Assembly: GCA_041488095.1 (NCBI GenBank)
Contig: JBGPOP010000020.1
Coordinates: 1 to 64,000, forward strand
From: DASYPQ01 sp041488095
GTDB taxonomy: Bacteria; Planctomycetota; UBA1135; GCA-002686595
Length of the DNA stretch: 64,000 bases
Reading direction: 5' to 3'
Shown: one piece after another, positions 47,949 to 56,425 of the stretch
How positions within the stretch are numbered: the stretch's first letter is position 1
Layout of the letters: every line of letters starts with the position of its first letter
The notes under the pieces: generated by a model
Database searches by the model: none
What the model was told of the DNA's origin: nothing
Seen by the model: the letters and a program-made list of their open reading frames with translations, nothing else
Made by a program: the position numbers and the translations under genes

Positions 47949-49316
47949 ATGCTCGCCCGAACTTCCCTCGCGCTGGAACCAGCGGGATCCCTGGGCGCGG
48001 TCCTGCCTCTCTGGAGCGTGCTGCCCTTCGCCGCCCTCCTGGGATCGATCGCGATCCTCCCCCTCGCGGCTCCGCAATGGTGGGGGAAGAACCGCAACCG
48101 GGCGATCGTCAGCGCGGTCTTCGCCCTCCCGTTCGCCGCGGGGCTGGCTCTGTTCCATCCGGCCGAGGGGTCGCACGCGCTGCTGGAAGCCCTCCTCGAT
48201 TACGCGTCCTTCATCTCGCTGCTCGGTTCCCTGTACGTCATCTCCGGAGGCGTGTACGTCAAGGGCTCGCTCGCCGGATCCCCGCTCTCGAACACGGCGA
48301 TGCTCGGCATCGGGGCCGTGCTCGCGAACCTGATCGGGACGACGGGAGCGTCCATGGTGCTGATCCGCCCGCTCCTGCGCGCCAACAAGTCCAGGGAGGG
48401 CAAGGCGCACATCGTCGTGTTCTTCATCTTCGTCGTGTCGAACTGCGGCGGGTTGCTGACGCCGCTGGGCGATCCGCCGCTGTTCCTGGGGTTCCTGAAG
48501 GGAGTGCCGTTCGAGTGGACGCTGTCGCTGTGGAAGGAGTGGCTGGTGGTCAACGGCCTGCTCCTGGTGGTGTTCCACTTCGTGGACGATTGGGTGCTCG
48601 ACAAGGAGGAGCTCGAGCGCAAGGGTTCGCAGCTCGAGAAGGTCCTGATCCACGAGCCGCTCGCGGTCGAGGGCTGGCACGGCGTCGCGCTGCTGGCGGG
48701 CGTGATCCTCGTGATCGTCGGGAAGGGTCGAGGCTGGGGAGCCGCGGACGGACACTGGCCCTTCGGCGTGCAGGAGGGCTTGATGCTCGGGCTCGCCGTC
48801 GTCGCCTACCGGATCACGCGGCCCGCGACGCGCGCGGCGAACGAGTTCACGTTCGCGCCGATCGTCGAGGTCGCCGTGATCTTCGCCGGGATCTTCATCA
48901 CGATGGTCGCGCCGCTGCAGATCCTGAACTCGCGCGGCGGCGAGCTGGGGCTGACACGCCCGTGGAGCTACTACTGGGCGGCCGGCGGGCTCTCGAGCTT
49001 CCTCGACAACGCGCCGACGTACCTGACCTTCGCCGCGACGGCCTGCGGACAGGCCGGCGTCAGCGTGGACGGACCGCGCTACCTCGCCGAGTTCCTGGCG
49101 AAGGCTCCCGGCAACGCGGCGCTGCTCGCCGCGATCTCCTGCGGCGCGGTGATGATGGGCGCGAACACCTACATCGGCAACGGGCCGAACTTCATGGTCA
49201 AGTCGATCGCGGAGGAGAACGGGGTCCGGATGCCGTCGTTCTTCGGGTACATGGCGTGGTCGATGGTGGTCCTGCTGCCGATCTTCGCGGTGATCACGGT
49301 GCTTTTCTTCCGCTGA
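47949..49316 (+). CDS. NhaD-type sodium:proton antiporter (ion transporter superfamily)
   Basis: A 455-residue inner-membrane transporter with roughly 12 hydrophobic helices. It shows the NhaD family elements GTTGASMVLIRPLLRANK and VVSNCGGLLTPLGDPPLFLGFL, where the NCGGLLTPLGDPP loop is diagnostic. The repeat-related second half has GGLSSFLDNAPTYLTF and AVMMGANTYIGNGPNFMVKSIAEE. NhaD exchanges Na+ or Li+ for protons; citrate-type transporters share the fold but lack this combination. ATG 47949 is used; GTG 47946 is directly upstream in frame. Divergent from the HtrA-type gene. Confidence 0.93.
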   Translation: MLARTSLALEPAGSLGAVLPLWSVLPFAALLGSIAILPLAAPQWWGKNRNRAIVSAVFALPFAAGLALFHPAEGSHALLEALLDYASFISLLGSLYVISGGVYVKGSLAGSPLSNTAMLGIGAVLANLIGTTGASMVLIRPLLRANKSREGKAHIVVFFIFVVSNCGGLLTPLGDPPLFLGFLKGVPFEWTLSLWKEWLVVNGLLLVVFHFVDDWVLDKEELERKGSQLEKVLIHEPLAVEGWHGVALLAGVILVIVGKGRGWGAADGHWPFGVQEGLMLGLAVVAYRITRPATRAANEFTFAPIVEVAVIFAGIFITMVAPLQILNSRGGELGLTRPWSYYWAAGGLSSFLDNAPTYLTFAATACGQAGVSVDGPRYLAEFLAKAPGNAALLAAISCGAVMMGANTYIGNGPNFMVKSIAEENGVRMPSFFGYMAWSMVVLLPIFAVITVLFFR

Positions 49317-49568
49317 TCGAAGCCTGTGGTTGAGCCGTGCGAGCGCAGTTCCCGCATTCCGCGGATGCGTGCGCATGCCGGCGAGGGACCGTCCTGGGCC
49401 GGAAGCCAAGTCCAGCCGAGAAATTCGATCGCAATGGAGCCCATTCCAGACAGCGTGTAGCGGTCCGAAGGCGCGATCGAAGCCAGCTCTTGCGGTGTCG
49501 GCAGCGGAGACCCGAGAAGGCGTACAATGAGGAGTGCAAGAGGCAGGGCGAGGGAGGAGGTAGCGAGG

Positions 49569-51164
49569 ATGAGCAGATCAGCGCTGGAGGTGTGGGGCCT
49601 CGCGGTCATCCTGGGGAGCACCGGCTCGGCACAAGTGACCCAGCGAGTCAGCGTCGACTCGGCCGGGGCCCAGGGAAACGGCGACAGCGATTTCCACTCG
49701 ATCTCCGCCGACGGCCGCTACGTGGCATTCGGGAGCTTCGCAGACAACCTCGTAACCGGCGACACGAACGTGGCCGGGGACGTCTTCGTCCGCGACCGCC
49801 AGAGCGGCACGACCGAGAGGGTGAGCGTCGACTCGGGAGGGGCGCAGGGGAACAGCTACAGCGACGACCCCTCGATCTCCGCCGACGGCCGCTACGTGGC
49901 GTTCGCGAGCCACGCCTGGTTGAGTGACATCTTCGTCCGCGACCGCCAAAGCGGCACGACCGAGCTTGTGAGCGTCGCTACGGGCGGGGCGCAGGCGAAC
50001 GGCGACAGCGGCTGGTACGGTCTATCCATCTCCGCCGACGGCCGCTACGTTGCCTTCACGAGCGTGGCGTCCAACCTCGTCCCCGGGGACACCAACGGGG
50101 CCTGGGACGTCTTCGTCCGCGACCGCCTGAGCGGCACGACCGAGCGGGTGAGCATCGACTCGGGTGGGGCGCAGGGGAACGACTACAGCTGGAATACCTC
50201 GATCTCAGCCGACGGCCGCTACGTGGCGTTCGGGAGCATCGCGACCAACCTCGTCCCCGGTGATACGAACGGGAACTTTGACGTCTTCGTCCGCGACCGC
50301 CAAAGCGGCACGACCGAGCGCGTGAGCATAGCCACGAACGGGACGCAGGGGAACAACGTCAGCTTCGCTCCCTCGATCTCCGCCAACGGGCGTTACGTAG
50401 CGTTCGCTAGCGACGCGAGCAATCTCGTCCCCGGCGACACGAACGGGTGGGCTGAAGTCTTCCTCCGCGACCGCCAGAACGGCACGATCGAGCGGGTAAG
50501 CATCGACTCGGGCGGGGCACAGGGGAACTACCCGAGCTTCGGCCCCTCAATCTCCGTTGACGGCCGCTACGTGGCCTTCTACAGCTACACGACCAACCTC
50601 GTCCCCGGGGACACGAACGGACACGACGACGTTTTCGTCCGCGACCGCCTCGGCGGCCCGGTCTTCACGAGCCTGTGCGACCCCGGTGTCAGCGGCGTGA
50701 TCGCGTGCCCCTGCACGAACCCGCCCAGCGGGCCCGGCCGCGGGTGTGACAACTCTTCGGCGACGGGCGGCGCGATCCTGTCCGCCTCGGGTGGCACATT
50801 CCTCTCGTCGGACAGTCTGGTCTTCACGACGAGCGGGGAGAGGTCGACCGCCTTCAGCCTCGTTCTGCAAGGCAACGCGCTCGTATCCAACGGCCTCGTC
50901 TACGGCCAGAGCGTGTGGTGCGTGGGAGGCTCATTCAAGCGTCTGTACAGGAAGGCCGCCGCGAACGGCAGCATCACAGCGCCAGACTTCGGCGCTGGAG
51001 ATCCGACCGTATCAGCGCGTTCCGCAGCGAAGGGCGATCCGATCCAGGCCGGGCAGAGTCGCTGGTACCTCGTGTACTACCGCGACCCGACCGTCCTTGG
51101 TGGATGCCCTGCGAGCAGCACGTTCAACGCGACGCAATCCGGGCAGGTGACGTGGTCGCCCTAG
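49569..51164 (+). CDS. Secreted beta-propeller (PD40/TolB-like) repeat protein with Cys-rich C-terminal module
   Basis: A 531-residue exported protein. A short N-terminal signal peptide (ALEVWGLAVILGSTGSAQ) precedes six near-identical repeats of 58 residues with the blade core SISADGRYVAF and FVRDRQSGTTERVS. The second unit is only 51 residues and lacks the NLVPGDTNG turn. From about residue 368 a different module begins: CPCTNPPSGPGRGCDNSS, then GGAILSASGGT, WCVGGSFKRLYRK and GGCPASSTFNATQSGQVTW. I associate this module with secreted proteins of high-GC Planctomycetota. ATG 49569 has GGAGG about 12 bases upstream. Function unknown; possibly surface binding. Confidence 0.85.
   Translation: MSRSALEVWGLAVILGSTGSAQVTQRVSVDSAGAQGNGDSDFHSISADGRYVAFGSFADNLVTGDTNVAGDVFVRDRQSGTTERVSVDSGGAQGNSYSDDPSISADGRYVAFASHAWLSDIFVRDRQSGTTELVSVATGGAQANGDSGWYGLSISADGRYVAFTSVASNLVPGDTNGAWDVFVRDRLSGTTERVSIDSGGAQGNDYSWNTSISADGRYVAFGSIATNLVPGDTNGNFDVFVRDRQSGTTERVSIATNGTQGNNVSFAPSISANGRYVAFASDASNLVPGDTNGWAEVFLRDRQNGTIERVSIDSGGAQGNYPSFGPSISVDGRYVAFYSYTTNLVPGDTNGHDDVFVRDRLGGPVFTSLCDPGVSGVIACPCTNPPSGPGRGCDNSSATGGAILSASGGTFLSSDSLVFTTSGERSTAFSLVLQGNALVSNGLVYGQSVWCVGGSFKRLYRKAAANGSITAPDFGAGDPTVSARSAAKGDPIQAGQSRWYLVYYRDPTVLGGCPASSTFNATQSGQVTWSP
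49701..50662 (+). repeat. Six tandem in-frame repeats of 174 bp
   Basis: Copies of the blade core (starting ATCTCCGCCGACGGCCG or a close variant) begin at 49701, 49875, 50028, 50202, 50376 and 50550. The period is 174 bases except for the second unit, which is 153. High nucleotide identity, beyond what the protein needs, points to recent tandem duplication. Confidence 0.9.
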
Positions 51165-51366
51165 ACGATCGCCCAACGAGGCGCCGGGCGCTCGACCTCA
51201 CCTCCCAACACACTTTGTCCCGTACCTCCGCCCCTCCGTCTTGAACTGCTTCGCGGCGAGAAGTCTGGCGATCGGTCGCTTCAACAATGTGGTGTCCGTC
51301 CTCAGAGCCTTCGCGAGGATCCCGATGGGAGCTAGTCGAGGGCGCGTCCTCGTGATCCTGCCGGTG

Positions 51367-52422
51367 TCACCGGCGCCACAGTCTCCACAAGAATCCCTCG
51401 AGGCGCTTCAACGGGCTGTTAGCCCCCGGCAGCACTCCCTCGAATGAAGCCTGAAGCTCCGTGAGCTCGGCCGCTTCAAGCTTCAGATCCCCCGCAGCCG
51501 CGTTCTCGCGCACTTGCTCCTCTGTCCGCGCACCGACGATCGCGCTGGTGATCCCAGGCTGCGCAATCGCCCATGCGATCGCGACCTGCGCGAGCGTCGC
51601 GCCGTGCCGCTTCGCGATCGGTCGGAGCGAGCGATCGAGCGCGGCGTTCACCCGCGCGCGGGCCTCGGGCGCAAAGGTGCCTCGCCCCGAGCGAGCGTCA
51701 TCCGGCGAGAAGGTCCGCTCCGCCGGCACCTTCCCCGTGAGCAGCCCCTGCTCGAGCGGCGAGTAGACGAGCACGCCGACCTCGCGCTCGCGCGCCCACG
51801 GCAGGATCTCGCGCTCGATCGCGCGGTCGAGCAGGTTGTACTTGGGCTGGTCGCTCGCGAGCGCGACGTCCCCCAGGGCGCGCTGGGCCTCCTCCATCAT
51901 CCGGACGGAGAAGTCCGAGACGCCGATCTCACGCAGCTTCCCCTCGCGTCGCAGCTCGAGCAGCGCCCCCATCGTGTCGGGGATCGGCGTCGTCAGGTCG
52001 GGCCTGTGGATCTGCACGAGATCGATCGTCTCGACGCCCAGACGCTGGAGGCTGTGCTCGACCTCCCACCTCACCGACCACGGACGGCAATTGCGGTGCA
52101 CGCGCAACTTTCGGCCCTGGAGGTCGGTCGTCTCGAACGCGAGCTGCCCGCGCGTGTCGTCCCAGCGCAGCCCGACCTTCGTCATCACGACGACGCGCTC
52201 GCGCCTCCCCGCAATCGCTCGCCCGACGACTCGTTCGGAGTGCCCGAAGCCGTACACCGGGGCCGTGTCGATTGCGTCCATCCCGCAGTCGATCGCGGCC
52301 TGGATCGCGCGCACCGCGCGCTCGTCGTCGTGGCCGCCCCACTGCCAACCGCCGATCGCCCAGGCACCGAAGCAGACCACCGGGACCTGGAGGTCGGAGC
52401 GGCCGAGACGGCGTCGCTGCAT
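51367..52422 (-). CDS. Aldo/keto reductase
   Basis: A 351-residue NADPH-dependent TIM-barrel oxidoreductase. The catalytic tetrad is intact: Asp52 and Tyr57 in DAIDTAPVYGFGHSE, Lys82 in TKVGLRW, and the active-site His in LVQIHRPD. The C-terminal cofactor region has IVGARTEEQVRENAAA. It resembles the YajO/Tas-like AKR subgroup of general metabolism; substrate unknown. It follows the DUF2339 gene on the same strand by only 4 bases and is likely cotranscribed. The last residues (RLEGFLWRLWRR) are unusually aromatic and basic. Confidence 0.92.
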   Translation of the reverse strand: MQRRRLGRSDLQVPVVCFGAWAIGGWQWGGHDDERAVRAIQAAIDCGMDAIDTAPVYGFGHSERVVGRAIAGRRERVVVMTKVGLRWDDTRGQLAFETTDLQGRKLRVHRNCRPWSVRWEVEHSLQRLGVETIDLVQIHRPDLTTPIPDTMGALLELRREGKLREIGVSDFSVRMMEEAQRALGDVALASDQPKYNLLDRAIEREILPWAREREVGVLVYSPLEQGLLTGKVPAERTFSPDDARSGRGTFAPEARARVNAALDRSLRPIAKRHGATLAQVAIAWAIAQPGITSAIVGARTEEQVRENAAAGDLKLEAAELTELQASFEGVLPGANSPLKRLEGFLWRLWRR

Positions 52423-52426
52423 GGCC

Positions 52427-55384
52427 TCAGGTCGTTCGCTCTGGCTCCTTGCGGAACACGAAGCGCTGGTAGAGCAAGGAGACCGCGAGCAGCGACAGCG
52501 CCAGCCCGAGGAACGACCCGACGCGGTAGAGACCCTGGAGGTCTTCGAGGTCGAGGAGGAAGACCTTGGCGATCGTCGCGAGGAGCAGCACCAGGCTCAC
52601 CCAGCGCAGCGCGCCGACGCGCCGGCTCATGCCTGCGAAGAGGAGCAGCAGGGCGTAGCCGGCCCACGCGATCGAGAGCGAGAGGTCGCGCGCGGCCGCG
52701 TCCCCGAACTCGAGGCGGTAGGAGCTGCCTTGGGCGAAGTGGTTCTCGACCTCGACCGTGATCCACAGGAAGACCACGAACAGCCCGCAAAAACCGGCGA
52801 TCCCGGTCAGCGCCGGGAAACCGCTCCGGTACAGCGGCGTCTCCCTCGGCCGCGCGCGCTTCATCTCCAGCGGCCGGATCAGGAGCGCGGCCCCGACGAG
52901 CGCGATCCCCGGGGCGAGGAAGTCGAGCCCGTGCAAGTTGAGAACGGGCGTGGTGCAGATCTCGTGCGAATTGTTGAACGCGGAGTAGAAGAGAATCACC
53001 GCCGCGAGCGCGGATGCGGACGCGGCGAAGTATTTCAGCGGCACGTGATCCGTCCAGTTCCACAGCAGGGCGGCGGCCAGCGCCGACGTCGCGAGGGCCA
53101 GGGGCAGCGCCTCGCGGTCGAGCCGGACCGGGAGGACGAGGCCGAGGCAGAACGCCGCCAGGACGAGGTAGAGGATGGCGCCGACCGCGCTCGCCGAGCG
53201 ATCGCCTTGCCTGGCGGCGCGCAGCTCCTCGTGCCGTCCCGACGCGGCCCGCGCCGCGCCGACAAGCGCGATCAGGGCGAGCAACGCCGGCAGGGATCCG
53301 AGCGCGCCGGCTCCGAAGCTCTTCTTCCAGGCGTCCTCCGCGCTCGAATACCAGAAGAGAGGCGACAAGGCCGCCGCATACCACACGGCGCGGGACTTCT
53401 CCCAGAAGGACTTGCGCAGCAGGGGCCACAGCGAGAAGACGGTCGCGCTCGCGAGCAGGATCCAGATCCGCCATCGCGAGGCGCTGTCGCCGGACGTCCA
53501 GCCCGGATCCTGCATCGAGGACTGGCTGATCGCCGTGAACAGCGCCGCGATGCCGATGAGGATTCCGGAGCGTGCCCCGGTCGCTGCCGCAGCCATGCAC
53601 ACGCCGAGCGCGAGCTGGGTGAGGAGGGAAGCGGACGGACTTCCCGGGTCGAACCCCACGCCTCGGCCGACCACGTTGACGAGCGGCAGGCAAGCCAGCG
53701 CGGCGGCGGCGAAGGTGAAGCGGCGCCCTCCGTCCTCCCGGCGCAGCATCGCCGCGGCCTGGAATGCGAGCAGCGGGGCGAAGCAGGCGACGAGAAGCCC
53801 GACTCCTCCGGGATGCTCGGGTTCGCCTCGATGCGCATCGGTCCACATCGCCACCCCGATCGTCGCCGGCACGCAAGCCAGGAAGGGCAGCCACCTCCAT
53901 GGCGCGAGAGCGGAGAGCCGCAAGAGGCACAGGGCCAGCACGGTGATCCCGACCTCGAACGGCCAGATCTCGACGCCCGAGGAGCGGAACACCGCCGCGA
54001 AGAGCGCGACCATCATCCCGAGCGCGCCGGCGAGCAGCGCGGCGTCGTGACCGCGCGCGGCTTCGCCCGCCCGGGCGCGCCGCCACTCGCTGGAGGACAG
54101 GAGAACGCCGCACAGGAGACCCGTGCAAGCGACGAGCTCCCACATCCGCGCCGCCTCGAGCCGATTCGAAAGCACCCACACGAGCGCCATCGCGCCCGCA
54201 CCCGCCGCGGCGCCGAGGGGCACGTAGGTCGCGCCCTGCTTCCTCGCCATCCAGCTCGCCGCGATCGCGAGCAGGCAGGAGAGGAGCATCATCGGGTAGA
54301 GGTGGTATCCGACGTCGACGCGCTGGGCGAAGTAGATCGCGAAGGCGAAGGGCAGGAGCACCGCGCTGATCTGCGTGACGATCCAGCGCGCCCGATCCGA
54401 GCCCGTGGACGCGGGGACGAACACCGTGAAGACCAGCGCGGACAGGCCGAGCACGATCACGCCGATGGCGAAGGTCGCCGGACCCATGCGGTCCACGAAC
54501 CAAAGCCCCTGGATCAGCGCCGTTCCCAGCAGCCCGAGCGCCCCGACGAGCGGCCAGCGGCGCTTGTTGGCGACGAAGAGGAAGGAGAGGTCGAGCAGCA
54601 GGACATAGCCGAACAGCCCGACCGGGTTGTCCCTGCCCGTCGAGAGCAGGAGCGGCGTCGCGAACCCTCCCGACAGGCCCAGCCACGCGACGATCTGCGA
54701 TTCGTTGCGCCAGGCCAGGAAGCAGCACAGCGCCGTGACCACCACCATGAGCACGAACGAGAGGCCGAAGGGGAAGATCCCGAGCTGATGCGCGCTCCAG
54801 AAGGCCGCGTACAGGATCACGCCGCCCGCTCCGCTCGTCGCGTTCGCCGTCAGCGCGTAGCCGCGCCGCCGCAGGTGCTCGCCGCCGAGGAAGCAGGCGG
54901 CTCCGGCGATCGAGCCGAGGAGGACGCGCATCTCCTTCGTGATCAGGCCGTGCTCGATCGAATACTGGAAGAAGAGCACGCCGGCGACGGCCAGGAAGAT
55001 TCCGCCGAGCACGGCCGCGCCGCGCACGCCGAGCCAGCGCTCCCACTCGATCCTGGGCCGGGTCGCCGGCCGGTCCGGCGGTGCAGCCGCGGGCGGCTCA
55101 GCGACGCGCGAGGGTGTCGGCTCGTGCTCCCTGAGCGGCGGAGCCGCGAGAGGAGGCGTCCGAGGCGACGGCTCGGGCGGAGAGGGTGGCGCGACAACGG
55201 GAGACGCGTCTGGCGTCGAACTCCAGCCCCGCGCCTCCGTCCCGGGCGACGTCCAGGCACGCAGGTCCCGCTCGAGACGATCGACCCGCTCCCGCACCTC
55301 GCGCGCATAGACGAAGGCGACGATCGAGAGCGCGACCGCGACGAAGAGCGCGGCGCCGGCGACCAGGATGAGGAACTCTTCCAC
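52427..55384 (-). CDS. DUF2339 polytopic membrane protein
   Basis: A 985-residue membrane protein. A first membrane helix (about 5-26) is followed by a short coiled-coil (VRERVDRLERDLRAW) and a Pro/Ser-rich linker to about 115. The DUF2339 body then begins with EWERWLGVRGAAVLGGIFLAVAGVLFFQYSIEHGLIT-type sequence, the family's typical opening. About 25 further hydrophobic helices continue to the end. The biochemical role of the family is unknown. It is upstream of, and probably cotranscribed with, the aldo/keto reductase. Confidence 0.9.
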   Translation of the reverse strand: MEEFLILVAGAALFVAVALSIVAFVYAREVRERVDRLERDLRAWTSPGTEARGWSSTPDASPVVAPPSPPEPSPRTPPLAAPPLREHEPTPSRVAEPPAAAPPDRPATRPRIEWERWLGVRGAAVLGGIFLAVAGVLFFQYSIEHGLITKEMRVLLGSIAGAACFLGGEHLRRRGYALTANATSGAGGVILYAAFWSAHQLGIFPFGLSFVLMVVVTALCCFLAWRNESQIVAWLGLSGGFATPLLLSTGRDNPVGLFGYVLLLDLSFLFVANKRRWPLVGALGLLGTALIQGLWFVDRMGPATFAIGVIVLGLSALVFTVFVPASTGSDRARWIVTQISAVLLPFAFAIYFAQRVDVGYHLYPMMLLSCLLAIAASWMARKQGATYVPLGAAAGAGAMALVWVLSNRLEAARMWELVACTGLLCGVLLSSSEWRRARAGEAARGHDAALLAGALGMMVALFAAVFRSSGVEIWPFEVGITVLALCLLRLSALAPWRWLPFLACVPATIGVAMWTDAHRGEPEHPGGVGLLVACFAPLLAFQAAAMLRREDGGRRFTFAAAALACLPLVNVVGRGVGFDPGSPSASLLTQLALGVCMAAAATGARSGILIGIAALFTAISQSSMQDPGWTSGDSASRWRIWILLASATVFSLWPLLRKSFWEKSRAVWYAAALSPLFWYSSAEDAWKKSFGAGALGSLPALLALIALVGAARAASGRHEELRAARQGDRSASAVGAILYLVLAAFCLGLVLPVRLDREALPLALATSALAAALLWNWTDHVPLKYFAASASALAAVILFYSAFNNSHEICTTPVLNLHGLDFLAPGIALVGAALLIRPLEMKRARPRETPLYRSGFPALTGIAGFCGLFVVFLWITVEVENHFAQGSSYRLEFGDAAARDLSLSIAWAGYALLLLFAGMSRRVGALRWVSLVLLLATIAKVFLLDLEDLQGLYRVGSFLGLALSLLAVSLLYQRFVFRKEPERTT

Positions 55385-55522
55385 GCGAACTTCCGGTCCG
55401 GTTGCGGCGCGCAGCGGACTGGGGGAAGGAACGCGCGCCGGGCGCGATCATCGAGATCGAGCCGTGCGAAGGCAAGCTCCAGGCCGGGATGGAGGCGAGC
55501 CGCGGCGGCGGGCGCCGTTCCC

Positions 55523-56359
55523 TCAGCGCGTGGACCGGGCCGCGAGGTCGTAGCTCATCCCGCTGCGGAGGAGGGCCAGACGGACGGCCGCGGCCGCGGC
55601 GGGCGCGCCCTTCTCCGCAGCGGAGACCGCCGCTGCTCGCGCGTCGAGGACGAGGACGCCGCTCTCGCCCAGGACCTCGAACGTCGAGCCCGAGACGATG
55701 ATCGCCGTCTTCTCGTCGATTCCGACGCCGACGAGGTCGGGGTGGTCGCAGACCGCGGAGAGCAGGCGGTTGAAGCGTTGGCGCTTGAGGAAGTGCTGGT
55801 CGACGATCGCGCCCGGGAAGAGCCCCAGGCCCTTCGCCGTCGCGACCGTGCCCGAGCGCACGATCGTGAGATCCGCCGTCTCCCCGCCCACGATCATCAG
55901 CGGCGACATGACCGCTGCACCCGCGCTCGTCCCGCCGACGACCGCGCCCGCCGCGTAGCGCGCGCGGATCGCCTCGGCGAGATCCGTCCCCTCGAGCGCG
56001 CTCATCAGCCGGCTCTGGTCGCCTCCGGGGAACCAGATCAGGTCCGCCGACTCGATCGCCTTCCTCGCGGCGGCCGCATCCGAGAGATCGAGGCTCTCGA
56101 CGCTCCCGAGTCCCTTCTCCTTCCAGTACGCGACCGACTCCTCGCCCGCCTCGGGGCGGCTCGACGCCTGCGCGAGGATGACCGCATGCCCGCTCCTGCC
56201 GCCCGCGAGCGCGATCGCCTTCTCGACGACCGCGTCGGGTGTCCCCCCGCCGCCGACGATGACCAGGTGGCCCCGCGGAGGTCGCGCCTCCGATCCATGG
56301 GCCGCGGCGGTGCAGGACGAGAGGAGCAGCACGAAGGGAAGGAGAGGCAAGGGGTTCAT
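55523..56359 (-). CDS. Cyanophycinase-like S51 peptidase, lipoprotein
   Basis: A 278-residue serine peptidase of the S51 family. The N-terminus is a lipoprotein signal with LSSC (Cys16), so it is anchored outside the cytoplasm. The core shows GHLVIVGGGGTPDAV, LIWFPGGDQSRL, nucleophile Ser145 in VGGTSAGAAV, and DQHFLKRQRFNRLL, which in cyanophycinases contributes to the active site. Cyanophycinase cleaves cyanophycin to beta-Asp-Arg dipeptides. No cyanophycin synthetase is in the window, so it may act on external polymer or other isoaspartyl peptides. Divergent from the GT39-TPR gene (66 bases). Confidence 0.9.
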   Translation of the reverse strand: MNPLPLLPFVLLLSSCTAAAHGSEARPPRGHLVIVGGGGTPDAVVEKAIALAGGRSGHAVILAQASSRPEAGEESVAYWKEKGLGSVESLDLSDAAAARKAIESADLIWFPGGDQSRLMSALEGTDLAEAIRARYAAGAVVGGTSAGAAVMSPLMIVGGETADLTIVRSGTVATAKGLGLFPGAIVDQHFLKRQRFNRLLSAVCDHPDLVGVGIDEKTAIIVSGSTFEVLGESGVLVLDARAAAVSAAEKGAPAAAAAVRLALLRSGMSYDLAARSTR

Positions 56360-56425
56360 GGGGTGAGCGCCGGCGCGGCCCGTTTCTACACCATTCGCAG
56401 CCGATCGTGTAGAACGCGAGGCGAG

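Noticed and set aside
49317..49568. Possible small gene between the antiporter and propeller genes
   Set aside because: The frames on both strands are short, lack ribosome sites and have no coherent protein features.
51165..51366. Possible small gene or terminator after the propeller gene
   Set aside because: Only a short imperfect palindrome overlapping the aldo/keto reductase stop is visible, without a U-run.
51836..56425. 4.6-kb upstream extension of the GT39-TPR frame
   Set aside because: This part is antisense to the DUF2339, cyanophycinase and aldo/keto reductase genes and has Arg/Glu-rich shadow composition; the membrane-protein start at 56426 fits instead.
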